From Burkholderia sp. IMCC1007 (GTDB lineage Bacteria; Pseudomonadota; Gammaproteobacteria; Burkholderiales; Burkholderiaceae), in the NCBI RefSeq assembly GCF_027257875.1, contig NZ_JAPVQY010000038.1, positions 1-64,000 of the forward strand: 64,000 nucleotides of DNA, written 5' to 3'. Every line of letters begins with the position of its first letter. Within the stretch, counting starts at the first letter, position 1. A program made the translations under genes and the position numbers. A model generated the notes under the pieces. The model saw only the letters and a list, made by a program, of their open reading frames with translations. It did not search any database and had not been told where the DNA came from. Positions 8,018-17,637 of the stretch are shown here, piece by piece.

Positions 8018-8244
8018 CGTGGCGCGCAAGCGACGGCGCCCTCGCCCGTCGCTTGCCGCTCCGCGCCGCGCTTGCTGCATTACGCGCGCATTCCTCATAC
8101 CGGACGCCAGCCAAAGTAAACCACCAACCATTCCCAAAAGTGTTTTCGCCGGCGTGCCGTGCAGTGCACGCCGCGCGCGAAGGGGGTCACACATTTTCGG
8201 AGGGCGCATGGCTGCTGCCACGCCGACCCGGGCGTGAGTGAAGA

Positions 8245-8499
8245 TTACGATTGCTCGTCCGTCCGCGTATCGGCCGATGCGCCAAACAGCCGAGCGAAGA
8301 GCCGCTCCGATGCTCGCAAGCCTTCGTCGGTCAAGACCACGGATTTCGCCTTGTTGACCGGATCGCCGATCAGCCCGCGCTCATGCAATCGATTCAACGC
8401 GTGCCAATCGAAGCTTTTCCACGCACGATTGCCGTCGTGCAGCGTCAGATAAAGGAGCGCGAGCACGGCGTCGTCGATGGCCTGCAGATCGATGTTCAT
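8245..8499 (-). CDS. DUF6429-like conserved small protein
   Basis: 84 residues, MNIDLQAIDDAVLALLYLTL, with the conserved core RAWKSFDWHALNRLHERGLIGDP and KAKSVVLTDEG. I recognise this as the small conserved family often named DUF6429, found widely in proteobacteria; its function is unknown. The VLTDEG segment and overall layout look like a winged-helix half, but this is a guess. It starts 29 bases after the stop of the SWIM-domain gene on the same strand, so the two are probably co-transcribed. Confidence 0.75.
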   Translation of the reverse strand: MNIDLQAIDDAVLALLYLTLHDGNRAWKSFDWHALNRLHERGLIGDPVNKAKSVVLTDEGLRASERLFARLFGASADTRTDEQS

Positions 8500-8528
8500 G
8501 TCGATACCCTCCTTTCATCCCGTCCGGA

Positions 8529-10313
8529 TCACGCGTCGAGCTTCGCGAGCAGCTTGATGAAGTTGCGCTTCGCACGGTAGGCCTTGCGAATCTCTTCGAG
8601 TTCCGCGTCGAATACCGCCTGCTGACGATGTGCAACCCGCAGCGCACGAATCTCTCTCACCACACCGAACGCCTCGTCGTACCGCGCACTGCCCGCGCCA
8701 TGGTCGAGCGCGACCGGCAGATAGCGGTGATACAGCGCGATCGCATCCTCCGGATCGGTCTTCGCGCGCACCGCGGCCATCGTCGGCCATAGGAGAGACT
8801 CGACCGGACCGCCCTGAAACGCGTCCCACGCGGCGTCGACGTCCCGCTCCGCGAGCAGGAGCTTCACCAGTTCGGTACGCGGCGACGGCTCCCAGCGCCG
8901 CGCGCCCGCGCCAGAACGTCCGGTCTTTTCCCGCTCGCGGATAAGCTCATGCAGATGCGATATCGCGCGCATTTTCACCGCATCGATTCGGCCGGTCGCC
9001 TTCGCGACCTTCACCAATGCACGGAATGCGTCAGCCGTCGGATGGTGCGCGAAGCGCTGCCACGCAAGTTCATCCGCCCGATCGAACGCTCGCCGACGCA
9101 CATACTCGTCGATGCAGAAGCCCAGCAGGCGATCGTCCCACCCATCCTTCATTTCCCGCATCCCGCGTTCGGCCCACGCCAGCGCCTCGTCGAAACGCCG
9201 GTGCGCCGCGCACAATTCCGCGATCTGCGCGTACCGGTACGACGCCGACAGATCCTTCGACCAGATGCGTATCAGCGCGTCGACGTCGCCGTCATGTTTC
9301 GCGAGCGTCTCCATCGCATGTTCCAGATTGTGGCGCACCGTGTCATGTGCGTACTCGTCGCGCTTGTTCGCCGGCCGCGCGGGCAGCACGGCCCAACTCT
9401 CCTCGACCCGCTCTCGATAACGGCTCAATCCGGCGTTGCCCAGCACCTCCGCATAGGCCGGCAGCACATCGCGGAACGTATCCCACTGGCCTTCGGCCTG
9501 CAGGCGAAACAGCCGGTCGGCCAGCTTCACCGGATCCGGCCGTGTCTGAATGCACGCATCGAGATGCAGAGCGGCCAGTTCGCCGATTCCGGGCGCGACG
9601 CTGCCGTCCGAGTCGTCGATCTGTTCGAGGCTCGCTTCCGCGTCGGCTATCGCCAGCTCGGCCAGCTCGACGACCTGCGCGGCATGAGCGCCCGCCAGTT
9701 GTCGGCGCAGCATGTCGGCGAGTTCAAACAGCCCTTCTCCAAAAATGTGCGCTTCGTCCCAGCCCAGCGGCCGCGACACGCGGGCCATTTGCCTGACGGC
9801 AGCGCGCAGGCTCGCGATGTCGTCGGCGTTTGCGGCGCGCGCGTCAAACAGCAGCCTGTCGCGCAACGACCGGTCGCGCTCGGCCGCGTCGAGCAACCAG
9901 CGTCGCAACGCGTGCTCGTCGAGCGCCTCCAGATGATCGCGAATCAGCTCCGCGTGCGTCTTGCGCGTGCGCCTCGGCCGCGCCGGCTCGGGCGCCTCGT
10001 CGGGAAACGCCGTTTCGCCGCGGTTCTCCAGCCATGACAACGCGACCGCCACCGCATGCTTGCAGAACGCGCCTTCGTCGCCGACCGGGCAATTGCACGC
10101 ATAGTCCAGCGTATCGTCGTCGCCCACCGCGAATGCGACGTGATAGCGATACGTGCCGCGCACGGTCGCCGACAGCTCGCCATCGCGTTCGGTCAACCGC
10201 GAAACGACGCCGTCGCGATAGTAAGCTTGACCGCGTTCGAAGGATTTCGGGTCGGCCAGTGTCCGGATGGCCGACAGCGTGATGAGGTCGGAGAGACCGA
10301 CATTGCGTAGCAT
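8529..10313 (-). CDS. SWIM zinc-finger domain protein
   Basis: 594 residues from MLRNVGLSDLITL. The start at 10313 is the first Met of the real domain; the longer open frame upstream is antisense to the MBL gene. The SWIM signature sits near residues 77-90: CNCPVGDEGAFCKH gives the CxCx(n)CxH zinc ligands, a module thought to bind DNA or proteins. The remainder is alpha-helical with repeated helical pairs, possibly TPR-like (for example YAQIAELCAAHRRFDEALAWAERG). Related bacterial proteins sometimes accompany SWI2/SNF2 helicases, but none is here. It lies 71 bases downstream of the MBL-fold gene and 29 bases before DUF6429, suggesting a three-gene transcript. Cellular role unknown. Confidence 0.85.
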   Translation of the reverse strand: MLRNVGLSDLITLSAIRTLADPKSFERGQAYYRDGVVSRLTERDGELSATVRGTYRYHVAFAVGDDDTLDYACNCPVGDEGAFCKHAVAVALSWLENRGETAFPDEAPEPARPRRTRKTHAELIRDHLEALDEHALRRWLLDAAERDRSLRDRLLFDARAANADDIASLRAAVRQMARVSRPLGWDEAHIFGEGLFELADMLRRQLAGAHAAQVVELAELAIADAEASLEQIDDSDGSVAPGIGELAALHLDACIQTRPDPVKLADRLFRLQAEGQWDTFRDVLPAYAEVLGNAGLSRYRERVEESWAVLPARPANKRDEYAHDTVRHNLEHAMETLAKHDGDVDALIRIWSKDLSASYRYAQIAELCAAHRRFDEALAWAERGMREMKDGWDDRLLGFCIDEYVRRRAFDRADELAWQRFAHHPTADAFRALVKVAKATGRIDAVKMRAISHLHELIREREKTGRSGAGARRWEPSPRTELVKLLLAERDVDAAWDAFQGGPVESLLWPTMAAVRAKTDPEDAIALYHRYLPVALDHGAGSARYDEAFGVVREIRALRVAHRQQAVFDAELEEIRKAYRAKRNFIKLLAKLDA

Positions 10314-10384
10314 GGCTGATGAGGCGTATCGGTGCGGAAGCGGCAATGATGAACGACCTGTACCCGCTCCCGCAACAGGAAAAC

Positions 10385-11461
10385 TCAGGCCCGTGCGAAC
10401 CGCAGCACGCCGTCGTCGCCCTGCTCGCGCACGAGCTCCCCCGCGAGCCACAGCAGGTTCAGGTGCGCAAGCGCCTCGCCAAGCGCGAACGTCATCTGAT
10501 GAATGTCGAGCTCGCGGCGGCGGAACATGATCGGCACGATGTCGGCCGCGCTCGCTGGCTTCTCCGCGCACGCGACGCGCACTTCGTCGAGCCGCGCGTC
10601 GTGGTGGGCGCGCAGTTGCGCGATGCGCGTGCGCACACCGCGGAACGGCTTGCCGTGCGACGGCAGCACGAGCGTGTCGGGCGCCATCGTCTCGTAGCGG
10701 CCGAGCGATTCCAGATAGAGCGCGAGCGGGTTCGCTTCCGGTTCGAGATCGAACACGGACACGTTCGTCGAGATGCGCGGCAGCACCATGTCGCCGGAGA
10801 TCAGCACGCCGTCCGCTTCGCTGTAGAGCGCGCAATGCTCGGGCGAATGGCCGTAGCCGGTGACGACGCGCCACGTGCGTGCGCCGATCTTCACCGTATC
10901 GCCTTCGCGCAGGCGCCGGTAGCGCGGCGGCACGGCCGGCACGAGATCCGCGTAGTAGCTGCGACGGCTGCGCAGCTTGTCGAGCGCGACGGGATCGGTC
11001 AGCCCGTGACGCGCGAAGTGATCGGCCGCGGCCGCGCCGCCCGCGTTCGAGCCGTTGCCGGCCGCCATCAGGCAGCCGAACATGTACTCGCCGAGCGTCA
11101 TCCACAGCCGCACGTTCCAGCGGCCCTTGTCGCCACCTTCGCACAGCCAGTTCGCGAGACCGAAGTGATCGGGATGGCAGTGCGTGACCAGCACGCGCAG
11201 CACCGGCAGCCCGTCGAGATGCCGGTCGAAGATCTGTTCCCAGTGCGTGCGGATCGCGTCGGACGAGATCCCGCAGTCGACGACCGTCCAGCCGGCCTGC
11301 CCGTCGATCTCGTCGCGCAGCAGCCACAGGTTGATGTGGTCGAGCGAGAACGGCAGCGGCATGCGCAGCCAGCACACGCCGGGCGCGACCTCGAACGTGT
11401 CGCCCGCGGCGGGCAGCGTGTCGGCGAAGGGATAGTCGAGTTGGTGTTCCAGTGCGTTCAT
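10385..11461 (-). CDS. MBL-fold metallo-hydrolase
   Basis: 358 residues starting MNALEHQLDYPF. The metallo-beta-lactamase metal motif is THCHPDH near residues 93-99, with a later His in GYGHSPEHCALY, an Asp in VLISGDMVLP and a His in LPSHGKPF completing a two-metal site. The C-terminal third (after about 270) is a helical extension with RRRELDIHQMTFALGEALAHL, as in glyoxalase II-like and LACTB2-like hydrolases. Substrate unknown; the fold hydrolyses thioesters, lactones or phosphodiesters. No signal peptide, so cytoplasmic. First gene of the probable MBL-SWIM-DUF6429 group. Confidence 0.88.
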   Translation of the reverse strand: MNALEHQLDYPFADTLPAAGDTFEVAPGVCWLRMPLPFSLDHINLWLLRDEIDGQAGWTVVDCGISSDAIRTHWEQIFDRHLDGLPVLRVLVTHCHPDHFGLANWLCEGGDKGRWNVRLWMTLGEYMFGCLMAAGNGSNAGGAAAADHFARHGLTDPVALDKLRSRRSYYADLVPAVPPRYRRLREGDTVKIGARTWRVVTGYGHSPEHCALYSEADGVLISGDMVLPRISTNVSVFDLEPEANPLALYLESLGRYETMAPDTLVLPSHGKPFRGVRTRIAQLRAHHDARLDEVRVACAEKPASAADIVPIMFRRRELDIHQMTFALGEALAHLNLLWLAGELVREQGDDGVLRFARA

Positions 11462-11708
11462 CGGTGGGGTGTCTCGTCGTTATCGTTGCAGTACGGTCGC
11501 CGGTACGGCGGCGAAAGCGCCGCGCCAAGCATCGCGTCGATTCTATCGCCGTCGCGCGAAACGCGTGCCGGGCGCCCGCTCACCGGTCAAAAAAAGTTCG
11601 TGCCAGAATCGGTTCCGTACCCGTATCTTTACGCGAAGATGCACCGAACGGCACTGAACGTCGAACAACCTGCGCGTTGACGACGCTCGGTACCGCACCG
11701 CGAAAGTC

Positions 11709-11736
11709 TTTGAATCGCCGACTTGGGCGCTAAAAT
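11709..11736 (+). promoter_or_regulatory. Putative sigma-70 promoter of aceK
   Basis: TTTGAA at 11709-11714 and TAAAAT at 11731-11736 are separated by 16 bases and lie about 40 bases before the aceK start. The 315-bp gap between the divergent MBL gene and aceK shows nothing else I can support. Confidence 0.4.
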
Positions 11737-11776
11737 GGCGACTGCTTACAGCCCCTCTTGAACGAGCCTGCACGCA

Positions 11777-13594
11777 ATGAATCACTTCCCCAAACTGCTG
11801 TCGTCGCAGATCGGTTTCGACGTCGCGCAGACGATGCTCGAAAACTTCGATCGCCATTACCGGATCTTCCGCGAAGCGGCGGTCGACGCGAAGGCGCTGT
11901 TCGAGCGCGGCGACTGGCACGGACTGCAGCGGCTCGCGCGCGAGCGGATCACGTCATACGACGATCGCGTGCAGGAATGCGTCGAAGTGCTGCAGGACGA
12001 ATACGTCGCGGAAGACATCGACAACGAGGTCTGGCAGCAGATCAAGCTGCACTACATCGGCCTGCTCACGTCGCATCGGCAGCCCGAATGCGCGGAAACG
12101 TTCTTCAATTCGGTGTGCTGCAAGATCCTGCACCGCTCGTATTTCAGCAACGATTTCATCTTCGTGCGGCCCGCGATCTCGACCGAGTATCTCGAGAACG
12201 ACGAACCGGCCGCGAAGCCGACCTATCGCGCGTACTACCCGGCCGCCGACGGGCTCGCGGCCACGCTCGAGCGCATCGTCACGAATTTCCAGCTGGAGCC
12301 GCCGTTCGAGGATCTCGCGCGCGACGTCGGCTGCGTGATGCAGGCGATCACCGACGAATTCGGCCAGTTCGAAGAAGCGCCGAATTTCCAGATCCACGTG
12401 CTGTCGTCGCTGTTCTTCCGCAACAAGAGCGCGTACATCGTCGGCCGCATCATCAACGCCGATCGCGTGGTGCCGTTCGCGGTGCCGATCCGCCACGTGC
12501 GCCCGGGCGTGCTCGCGCTCGACACCGTGCTGCTGCGCCGCGACCAGCTGCAGATCATCTTCAGCTTCTCGCACTCGTATTTCCTCGTCGACATGGGCGT
12601 GCCGTCCGCGTACGTCGACTTCCTCTGCACGATCATGCCGGGCAAGCCGAAGGCCGAGATCTACACGTCGGTCGGGCTGCAGAAGCAGGGCAAGAACCTG
12701 TTCTACCGCGACCTGCTGCACCATCTGTCGCATTCGAGCGACCGCTTCATCATCGCGCCCGGGATCAAGGGCCTCGTGATGCTCGTGTTCACGCTGCCGT
12801 CGTTCCCGTACGTGTTCAAGATCATCAAGGATCACTTCCCGCCGCCGAAGGAAACGACGCGCGCGCAGATCATGGAGAAGTACCAGCTCGTGAAGCGCCA
12901 CGACCGCCTCGGGCGGATGGCCGACACGCTCGAGTATTCGAGCGTCGCGCTGCCGCTCGCGCGGCTCGACCACGCGCTCGTGCGCGAACTGGAGAAGGAA
13001 GTGCCGTCGCTGCTCGAATACGAGGACGGCAATCTCGTGATCAAGCACCTGTACATCGAGCGCCGGATGACGCCGCTGAACCTGTACCTGCAGAACGGCA
13101 GCGACGCCGACATCGAGCACGGCGTGAAGGAATACGGCAACGCGGTGAAGGAATTGATGAAGGCCAACATCTTCCCGGGCGACATGCTGTACAAGAATTT
13201 CGGCGTCACGCGCCACGGCCGCGTCGTGTTCTACGACTACGACGAAATCGAATACCTGACCGACTGCAACGTGCGGCGCGTGCCGCCGCCGCGCCACGAG
13301 GAAGACGAGCTTTCCGACGAACCGTGGTATACCGTCGGCCCGCACGACATCTTTCCGGAAACCTACGGACCGTTCCTGCTCGGCGACCCGCGCGTGCGCG
13401 CGGTATTCATGAAGCATCACGCGGACTTTTTCGAACCCGCGCTGTGGCAGGCGAGCAAGGACAAGCTGCTGCAGGGCGAGTTGCCCGATTTTTACCCGTA
13501 CGACGCGTCGATCCGGTTTCAAGTGCGCTATCCCGCGCGCTTCGACGCGACGCACGCCCATGACGCCGAAGGCGACGCGCAGCGCGCCGCCTGA
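11777..13594 (+). CDS. aceK: Isocitrate dehydrogenase kinase/phosphatase
   Basis: 605 residues, close to the usual 570-610 for AceK. The bifunctional enzyme phosphorylates isocitrate dehydrogenase to divert carbon into the glyoxylate shunt and reverses it when energy is needed. The N-terminal regulatory half (MNHFPKLLSSQIGFDVAQTML) precedes the kinase-like half, which has the AceK nucleotide loop IAPGIKGLVM near residue 326, an invariant Lys in YVFKIIKDHF near 346, GDMLYKNFGVT near 468 and the metal-binding VFYDYDEIEYL near 483. The C-terminus is Asp/His-rich and varies among species. It is not next to aceA/aceB here, as is usual in Burkholderia. The carbonic anhydrase gene begins 58 bases after its stop. 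Confidence 0.97.
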   Translation: MNHFPKLLSSQIGFDVAQTMLENFDRHYRIFREAAVDAKALFERGDWHGLQRLARERITSYDDRVQECVEVLQDEYVAEDIDNEVWQQIKLHYIGLLTSHRQPECAETFFNSVCCKILHRSYFSNDFIFVRPAISTEYLENDEPAAKPTYRAYYPAADGLAATLERIVTNFQLEPPFEDLARDVGCVMQAITDEFGQFEEAPNFQIHVLSSLFFRNKSAYIVGRIINADRVVPFAVPIRHVRPGVLALDTVLLRRDQLQIIFSFSHSYFLVDMGVPSAYVDFLCTIMPGKPKAEIYTSVGLQKQGKNLFYRDLLHHLSHSSDRFIIAPGIKGLVMLVFTLPSFPYVFKIIKDHFPPPKETTRAQIMEKYQLVKRHDRLGRMADTLEYSSVALPLARLDHALVRELEKEVPSLLEYEDGNLVIKHLYIERRMTPLNLYLQNGSDADIEHGVKEYGNAVKELMKANIFPGDMLYKNFGVTRHGRVVFYDYDEIEYLTDCNVRRVPPPRHEEDELSDEPWYTVGPHDIFPETYGPFLLGDPRVRAVFMKHHADFFEPALWQASKDKLLQGELPDFYPYDASIRFQVRYPARFDATHAHDAEGDAQRAA

Positions 13595-13652
13595 CGCCCC
13601 GAGTACCTCGAACCCGTTATCGACCCGATTTCCGCCAACGGAATCCACACCG

Positions 13653-14420
13653 ATGAATACCCAAGACAATCCGCTTTCACACCTGTTCGACAACAACGAC
13701 GCCTGGGTCAAGCGCCAGCTCGCCGACGATCCGGATTTCTTCGCGCGTCTGGCCGATCAGCAGGCGCCGGAATATCTGTGGATCGGCTGCTCGGATTCGC
13801 GCGTGCCCGCGAACCAGATCATCGGCCTGCCGCCGGGCGAAGTGTTCGTTCACCGTAACATCGCGAACGTCGTCGTGCACAGCGACCTGAACTGCCTGTC
13901 GGTGATCCAGTTCGCGGTGGACATCCTGCGCGTGAAGCACATCATGGTCGTCGGCCACTACGGCTGCTCGGGCGTGAACGCGGCGCTGCACAACCGGCGC
14001 GTCGGCCTGGCCGACAACTGGCTGCATCACGTGCAGGACGTGCGCGAGCGCCATGCGGCCCTGCTCGACGAATGGCCGGTCGGCGAAGCGCGCTATCGCC
14101 GCCTGATCGAGCTGAATTCGATCGAGCAGGTCGTCAACGTGTGCCGCACGACGATCGTCAACGACGCATGGGCGCGCGGCCAGTCGCTCACCGTGCACGG
14201 GCTCGTATACGGCGTACACGACGGCCGGATGCGCAACCTCGGGATGTCCGTGTCGAACTTCGACGCGCTCGACGCAACCTACAGGCGCTGCGTGGCGGCG
14301 CTGACCGCACGCGGCCAGCACGCGCCGGACAACGACATGGTCGCGGCGGACGCCGCACAGCTCGACGGCGTCGCGCAGGCCGTGGCCGCTACGCTGAAGC
14401 CGTGCGACGACGCGAAGTAA
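13653..14420 (+). CDS. can: Beta-class carbonic anhydrase
   Basis: 255 residues from MNTQDNPLSHLF; the open frame upstream overlaps aceK and I reject it. Zinc ligands are visible: Cys and Asp in IGCSDSRVPA (about 46-55), then His and Cys in VVGHYGCSGV (about 103-112). This is the CxDxR...HxxC pattern of beta carbonic anhydrases, which interconvert CO2 and bicarbonate. The E. coli homologue Can supplies bicarbonate for fatty-acid and nucleotide synthesis in air. Sharing a region with aceK could imply co-transcription, but the enzymes have no direct link. Cytoplasmic. Confidence 0.95.
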   Translation: MNTQDNPLSHLFDNNDAWVKRQLADDPDFFARLADQQAPEYLWIGCSDSRVPANQIIGLPPGEVFVHRNIANVVVHSDLNCLSVIQFAVDILRVKHIMVVGHYGCSGVNAALHNRRVGLADNWLHHVQDVRERHAALLDEWPVGEARYRRLIELNSIEQVVNVCRTTIVNDAWARGQSLTVHGLVYGVHDGRMRNLGMSVSNFDALDATYRRCVAALTARGQHAPDNDMVAADAAQLDGVAQAVAATLKPCDDAK

Positions 14421-14562
14421 CCGGCGCGAACGCCGGCGCGGCGCGATGCGCTGCTTCCGGCTGACAACGCGACATGCCGGCGCGCGGCGATCCCCTCGCG
14501 GCAGGAACTGATCTGACACCGGCACCGCCGCCTCGGCGGTGCAACGAAAAGGAGCGGCGAAC

Positions 14563-15240
14563 ATGAAAACCGTACTGATCGTCGGCGCGTCGCGCGGCCT
14601 CGGACGCGAATTCGTCCGGCAATACCGGCGCGACGGCTGGACCGTGATCGCCACCGCGCGCGACGACGCGTCGCTCGCCGCGCTGCGCGAACTCGGCGCG
14701 CACGCGCATGCGCTCGACATCGCGCAGCCGGAACAGATCGCGGCGCTCGGCTGGAAGCTCGACGGCGAACGGCTCGACGCGGCGGTCGTCGTGTCCGGCG
14801 TCTACGGGCCGCGCACCGAAGGGGTCGAAACGATCGCCGCCGAGGACTTCGACGCGGTCATGCATACGAACGTGCGCGGGCCGATGCAGTTGCTGCCGAT
14901 CCTGCTGCCGCTCGTCGAGGACGCGCGCGGCGTGCTGGCCGTCATATCGAGCCGGATGGGCAGCATCGCCGAGGCGACCGGCACGACCGGCTGGCTGTAT
15001 CGCGCGAGCAAGGCCGCGCTGAACGACGTGCTGCGCATCGCATCGCTGCAGACGCGCCACGCCGCATGCATCGCGCTGCATCCCGGCTGGGTGCGCACCG
15101 ACATGGGCGGCTCGCAGGCCGCGATCGATCCGGAAACGAGCGTGGCCGGCATGCGCCGCGTGATCGCCGAAGCCGGCGCGGACATATCGCAGGCCAACGG
15201 CCGATTCTTCCAGTACGACGGCGTCGAGCTGAGCTGGTGA
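14563..15240 (+). CDS. Short-chain dehydrogenase/reductase (CsgA-like)
   Basis: 225 residues. The start at 14563 has AAGGAG nine bases upstream. The Rossmann motif is GASRGLGREF (residues 8-17), with a D in the adenine pocket (ALDIAQP) and the catalytic Ser and YxxxK in ISSRMGS and LYRASKAALN (about 146-153). C-terminal HPGWVRTDMGG is typical of classical SDRs close to the C-factor/CsgA group. Likely an NAD(P)H-dependent oxidoreductase of unknown substrate. It is followed after 39 bases by the YchJ-like gene on the same strand. Confidence 0.88.
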   Translation: MKTVLIVGASRGLGREFVRQYRRDGWTVIATARDDASLAALRELGAHAHALDIAQPEQIAALGWKLDGERLDAAVVVSGVYGPRTEGVETIAAEDFDAVMHTNVRGPMQLLPILLPLVEDARGVLAVISSRMGSIAEATGTTGWLYRASKAALNDVLRIASLQTRHAACIALHPGWVRTDMGGSQAAIDPETSVAGMRRVIAEAGADISQANGRFFQYDGVELSW

Positions 15241-15279
15241 GTTACATTCACAACCCGGCGTCGTTAATTCACGATTCGC

Positions 15280-15717
15280 ATGACTTTGAACCGACCTGAC
15301 GCGTGCCCGTGCGGCGGCGCGTCGCCTGCTCCTGCCGGCAAAGCCCCGCCTCCGCGCTATGCGGCCTGCTGCGGCCGCTTCATCGACGGCGGCGAAGCCG
15401 CGCCCACCGCGCTCGAATTGATGCGTTCGCGGTACAGCGCGTACGTGCTCGGCGCGACCGACTACCTGCGCGCGACCTGGGCCGCGCGCACCTGCCCGGC
15501 CGATCTCGACGCCGACCCCAATGCGCCCGACGCGCCGCGCTGGCTCGGCCTCGCCGTCAAGCGGCACGCGCCGCTCGACGAACGGCACGCGGAGGTTGAA
15601 TTCGTGGCCCGCTACAAGGTTGGCGGGCGCGCATACCGGCTTCATGAAACGAGCCGTTTCGAGCGCGACGAGCAGGGTTTCTGGCGCTATGTCGACGGTG
15701 AAGTAAGTGAGCGCTGA
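15280..15717 (+). CDS. YchJ-family SEC-C motif protein
   Basis: 145 residues. The N-terminus ACPCGG plus AACCGRFIDGG gives the paired Cys of the YchJ/UPF0225 family, followed by ELMRSRYSAYVLGATDYLRATW, the family's most conserved stretch. The C-terminal half is NTF2-like with VEFVARYKVGGRAYRLHETSRF. The SEC-C-like Cys cluster probably binds zinc. Function unknown, though members occur widely. The common C-terminal SEC-C copy is absent, which matches the shorter members. Probably co-transcribed with the SDR. Confidence 0.88.
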   Translation: MTLNRPDACPCGGASPAPAGKAPPPRYAACCGRFIDGGEAAPTALELMRSRYSAYVLGATDYLRATWAARTCPADLDADPNAPDAPRWLGLAVKRHAPLDERHAEVEFVARYKVGGRAYRLHETSRFERDEQGFWRYVDGEVSER

Positions 15718-15824
15718 CAAATAGTTGCTGTGTCAGACGCCGGGTAATTCCTGCATTGCACAACCTGAATTTGTCGGGCTACGATGGCCCTCGGATCGGT
15801 CAAGTTGCATGGCAGGGCTTACGA

Positions 15825-17093
15825 ATGGCGTTCAGCAAGGTAGTGATGGGATGGATGGCGGCCTGCGCGCTGTCGGCCGCTCAGGCCGGTACGCTGCCGA
15901 GCGCCCATGCCGACGCATCCGCGGCGAACGGATCGCTCGCCCATGCCGAGCACTTCGACTACGGCGACTCGGGCCTGCCGCAGGTCGCCGCGAACCTCAA
16001 CGAACAGATCATCAGCATTCCCGCCGATGCGTCGGGCTCCGTGATGCTCGAGGCCACGCTGTTCAAGCCGAACGGCCCCGGCCCGTTCCCGCTCGTCGTC
16101 TTCAACCATGGCAAGAACACGGGCGACCTGCATCTGCAGCCGCGCAGCCGCCCGGTCGCGTTCGCGCGCGAATTCGTGCGCCGCGGCTATGCGGTCATCG
16201 CGCCGAACCGTCAGGGCTTCGCCGGTTCGGGCGGCACGTACCAGCAGGAAGGCTGCAACGTCGAGAAGAACGGCCTCGCGCAGGCTTCCGACGTCGCCGC
16301 GACGGTCCGCTACATGTCTCGCCAGTCGTACATCGACCCGTCGCGCATCGTCGTCGCGGGCACGTCGCACGGCGGTCTCGCGTCGGTCGCGTACGGCACC
16401 GAAGCGGCGCCTGGCGTGCGCGGCATCATCAACTTCTCCGGCGGGCTGCGCCAGGATCTCTGCGACGGCTGGCAGCGCAATCTGGTCGACGCGTTCGACC
16501 AGTACGGCGCGCATACGGCCGTGCGTTCGCTGTGGCTGTACGGCGACAACGATTCGGTGTGGACGCCGGCGCTCGTCGCGCAGATGCACGACGCGTACGT
16601 GTCGCACGGCACGCAGGCGCAATTCATCGATTACGGTCGCTACAAGGACGATGCGCACCGGCTGATCGTCGATCGCGACGGCGTGCCCGTGTGGTGGCCG
16701 GCCGTGCATGCGTTCCTCGCCGAGCTGAACCTGCCGACGTCGGTACGCTACGCGGTTGCGAACCCGCATGAGCCGAATGCGACCGGCTACGCATCGATCG
16801 ATGCGGTCGACGCGGTACCGTTCCTCGACGAGGCCGGCCGCGAAGGCTATCGCCGCTTCCTGAGCCAGCATCCGAGCCGCGCGTTCGCGGTGTCGGCCGA
16901 AGGCGCGTGGTCGTGGGCCGAAGGCGGCGACGACCCGATGGCGCTCGCGCTCGACAACTGCACGAAGCAGGGCGCGGGCACCTGCCGGCTGTATGCGGTC
17001 AACGAGCGTGTCGTGTGGAACGCGAGTGCGACGCAGACGGCCGACAACGGCGACGGCAATCCGCAGCACAACGACGCGCTGGCTGCGCGCTGA
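15825..17093 (+). CDS. Secreted alpha/beta hydrolase (dienelactone-hydrolase-like)
   Basis: 422 residues. I start at 15825 because MAFSKVVMGWMAACALSAAQAG then makes a clean Sec signal peptide cleaved near residue 21. The mature part has an alpha/beta-hydrolase core: VVFNHGKNTGD, FVRRGYAVIAPNRQGFAGSGG, the nucleophile elbow VAGTSHGGLAS and LYGDNDSVW with a likely acid Asp, then KDDAHRLI with the His. The C-terminal 110 residues (YASIDAVDAVPFLDEAGREGYRRF) form an extra domain with two Cys. Similar proteins are annotated as dienelactone hydrolase-like or peptidase S9-like. Periplasmic or secreted esterase/amidase is a fair guess; substrate unknown. A stem-loop terminator follows. Confidence 0.85.
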   Translation: MAFSKVVMGWMAACALSAAQAGTLPSAHADASAANGSLAHAEHFDYGDSGLPQVAANLNEQIISIPADASGSVMLEATLFKPNGPGPFPLVVFNHGKNTGDLHLQPRSRPVAFAREFVRRGYAVIAPNRQGFAGSGGTYQQEGCNVEKNGLAQASDVAATVRYMSRQSYIDPSRIVVAGTSHGGLASVAYGTEAAPGVRGIINFSGGLRQDLCDGWQRNLVDAFDQYGAHTAVRSLWLYGDNDSVWTPALVAQMHDAYVSHGTQAQFIDYGRYKDDAHRLIVDRDGVPVWWPAVHAFLAELNLPTSVRYAVANPHEPNATGYASIDAVDAVPFLDEAGREGYRRFLSQHPSRAFAVSAEGAWSWAEGGDDPMALALDNCTKQGAGTCRLYAVNERVVWNASATQTADNGDGNPQHNDALAAR

Positions 17094-17104
17094 TACGGGG
17101 CGCG

Positions 17105-17127
17105 ACGCGCGTTCAGCGCGCGTTTTT
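17105..17127 (+). terminator. Rho-independent terminator of the secreted hydrolase gene
   Basis: ACGCGCG and CGCGCGT form a perfect 7-bp stem with a 5-base loop, followed by a T run, 12 bases after the stop codon. Confidence 0.75.
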
Positions 17128-17637
17128 CTGCGTCTCTCCTCCCTTTCTTTGCTCCGTTTCGCGAATGCTCGCTTTGAAGTCGCGATGACGTTCGCGTGCG
17201 CCGGGTGTTTTACATTTGAGCCACCCGCGAGCCGTCTGCGCCGACTTGCGCAAGCCAGCCTCAAGCCCTTTCCCGAGCGGCTGTGGTACCTGATTCAGCA
17301 CACCCCTCATCCATCACGGCACGCATGTCGCGCCGCTTCGTTCTCCATTTTCCCTTCCCGCCCCGATTTTTCACCGCTGGCGAGCCGCCCGCCCCACGAT
17401 TTTTTCTGTCGAGGGGTGTCACTCGAACGTCGTCATCTGCGGTCATTTCGGGATATCTGGCGCGTACCGTCCCGAGCGCCCACGATCTGCGTCGAACTCC
17501 CGCCCGGCAAGGCCCTGCGGCGTTTGTAACCGGTAGTGCAACGGGCGCCGGAACACGCTAATCTCAGCGCGTTTTGGTCTGCCGCCGCGCGGTATCGCAC
17601 GCGATACGCGCCGCCGTTTTACCCCCCCGGAGTTGCC
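17128..17637. other. 510-bp region upstream of bioA
   Basis: No convincing gene on either strand. TTGTAACC at 17524-17531 resembles half of a BirA operator, but I do not find the matching inverted half at normal spacing. The bioA promoter must lie here. Confidence 0.4.

Noticed and set aside
7463..8221. Long N-terminus of the JAB-like toxin
   Set aside because: The minus frame here is antisense to real TPR sequence and is Arg-rich without any YD or pre-toxin similarity.
10314..11528. N-terminal extension of the SWIM protein to 999 residues
   Set aside because: This part is Arg-rich antisense of the MBL-fold gene; the real start is at 10313.
14389..15720. 443-residue minus-strand frame over the SDR and YchJ-like genes
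   Set aside because: Shadow frame without family motifs; the plus-strand genes have ribosome sites and motifs.
17524..17531. BirA operator upstream of bioA
   Set aside because: Only one half-site (TTGTAACC) is seen; no inverted partner at normal spacing.
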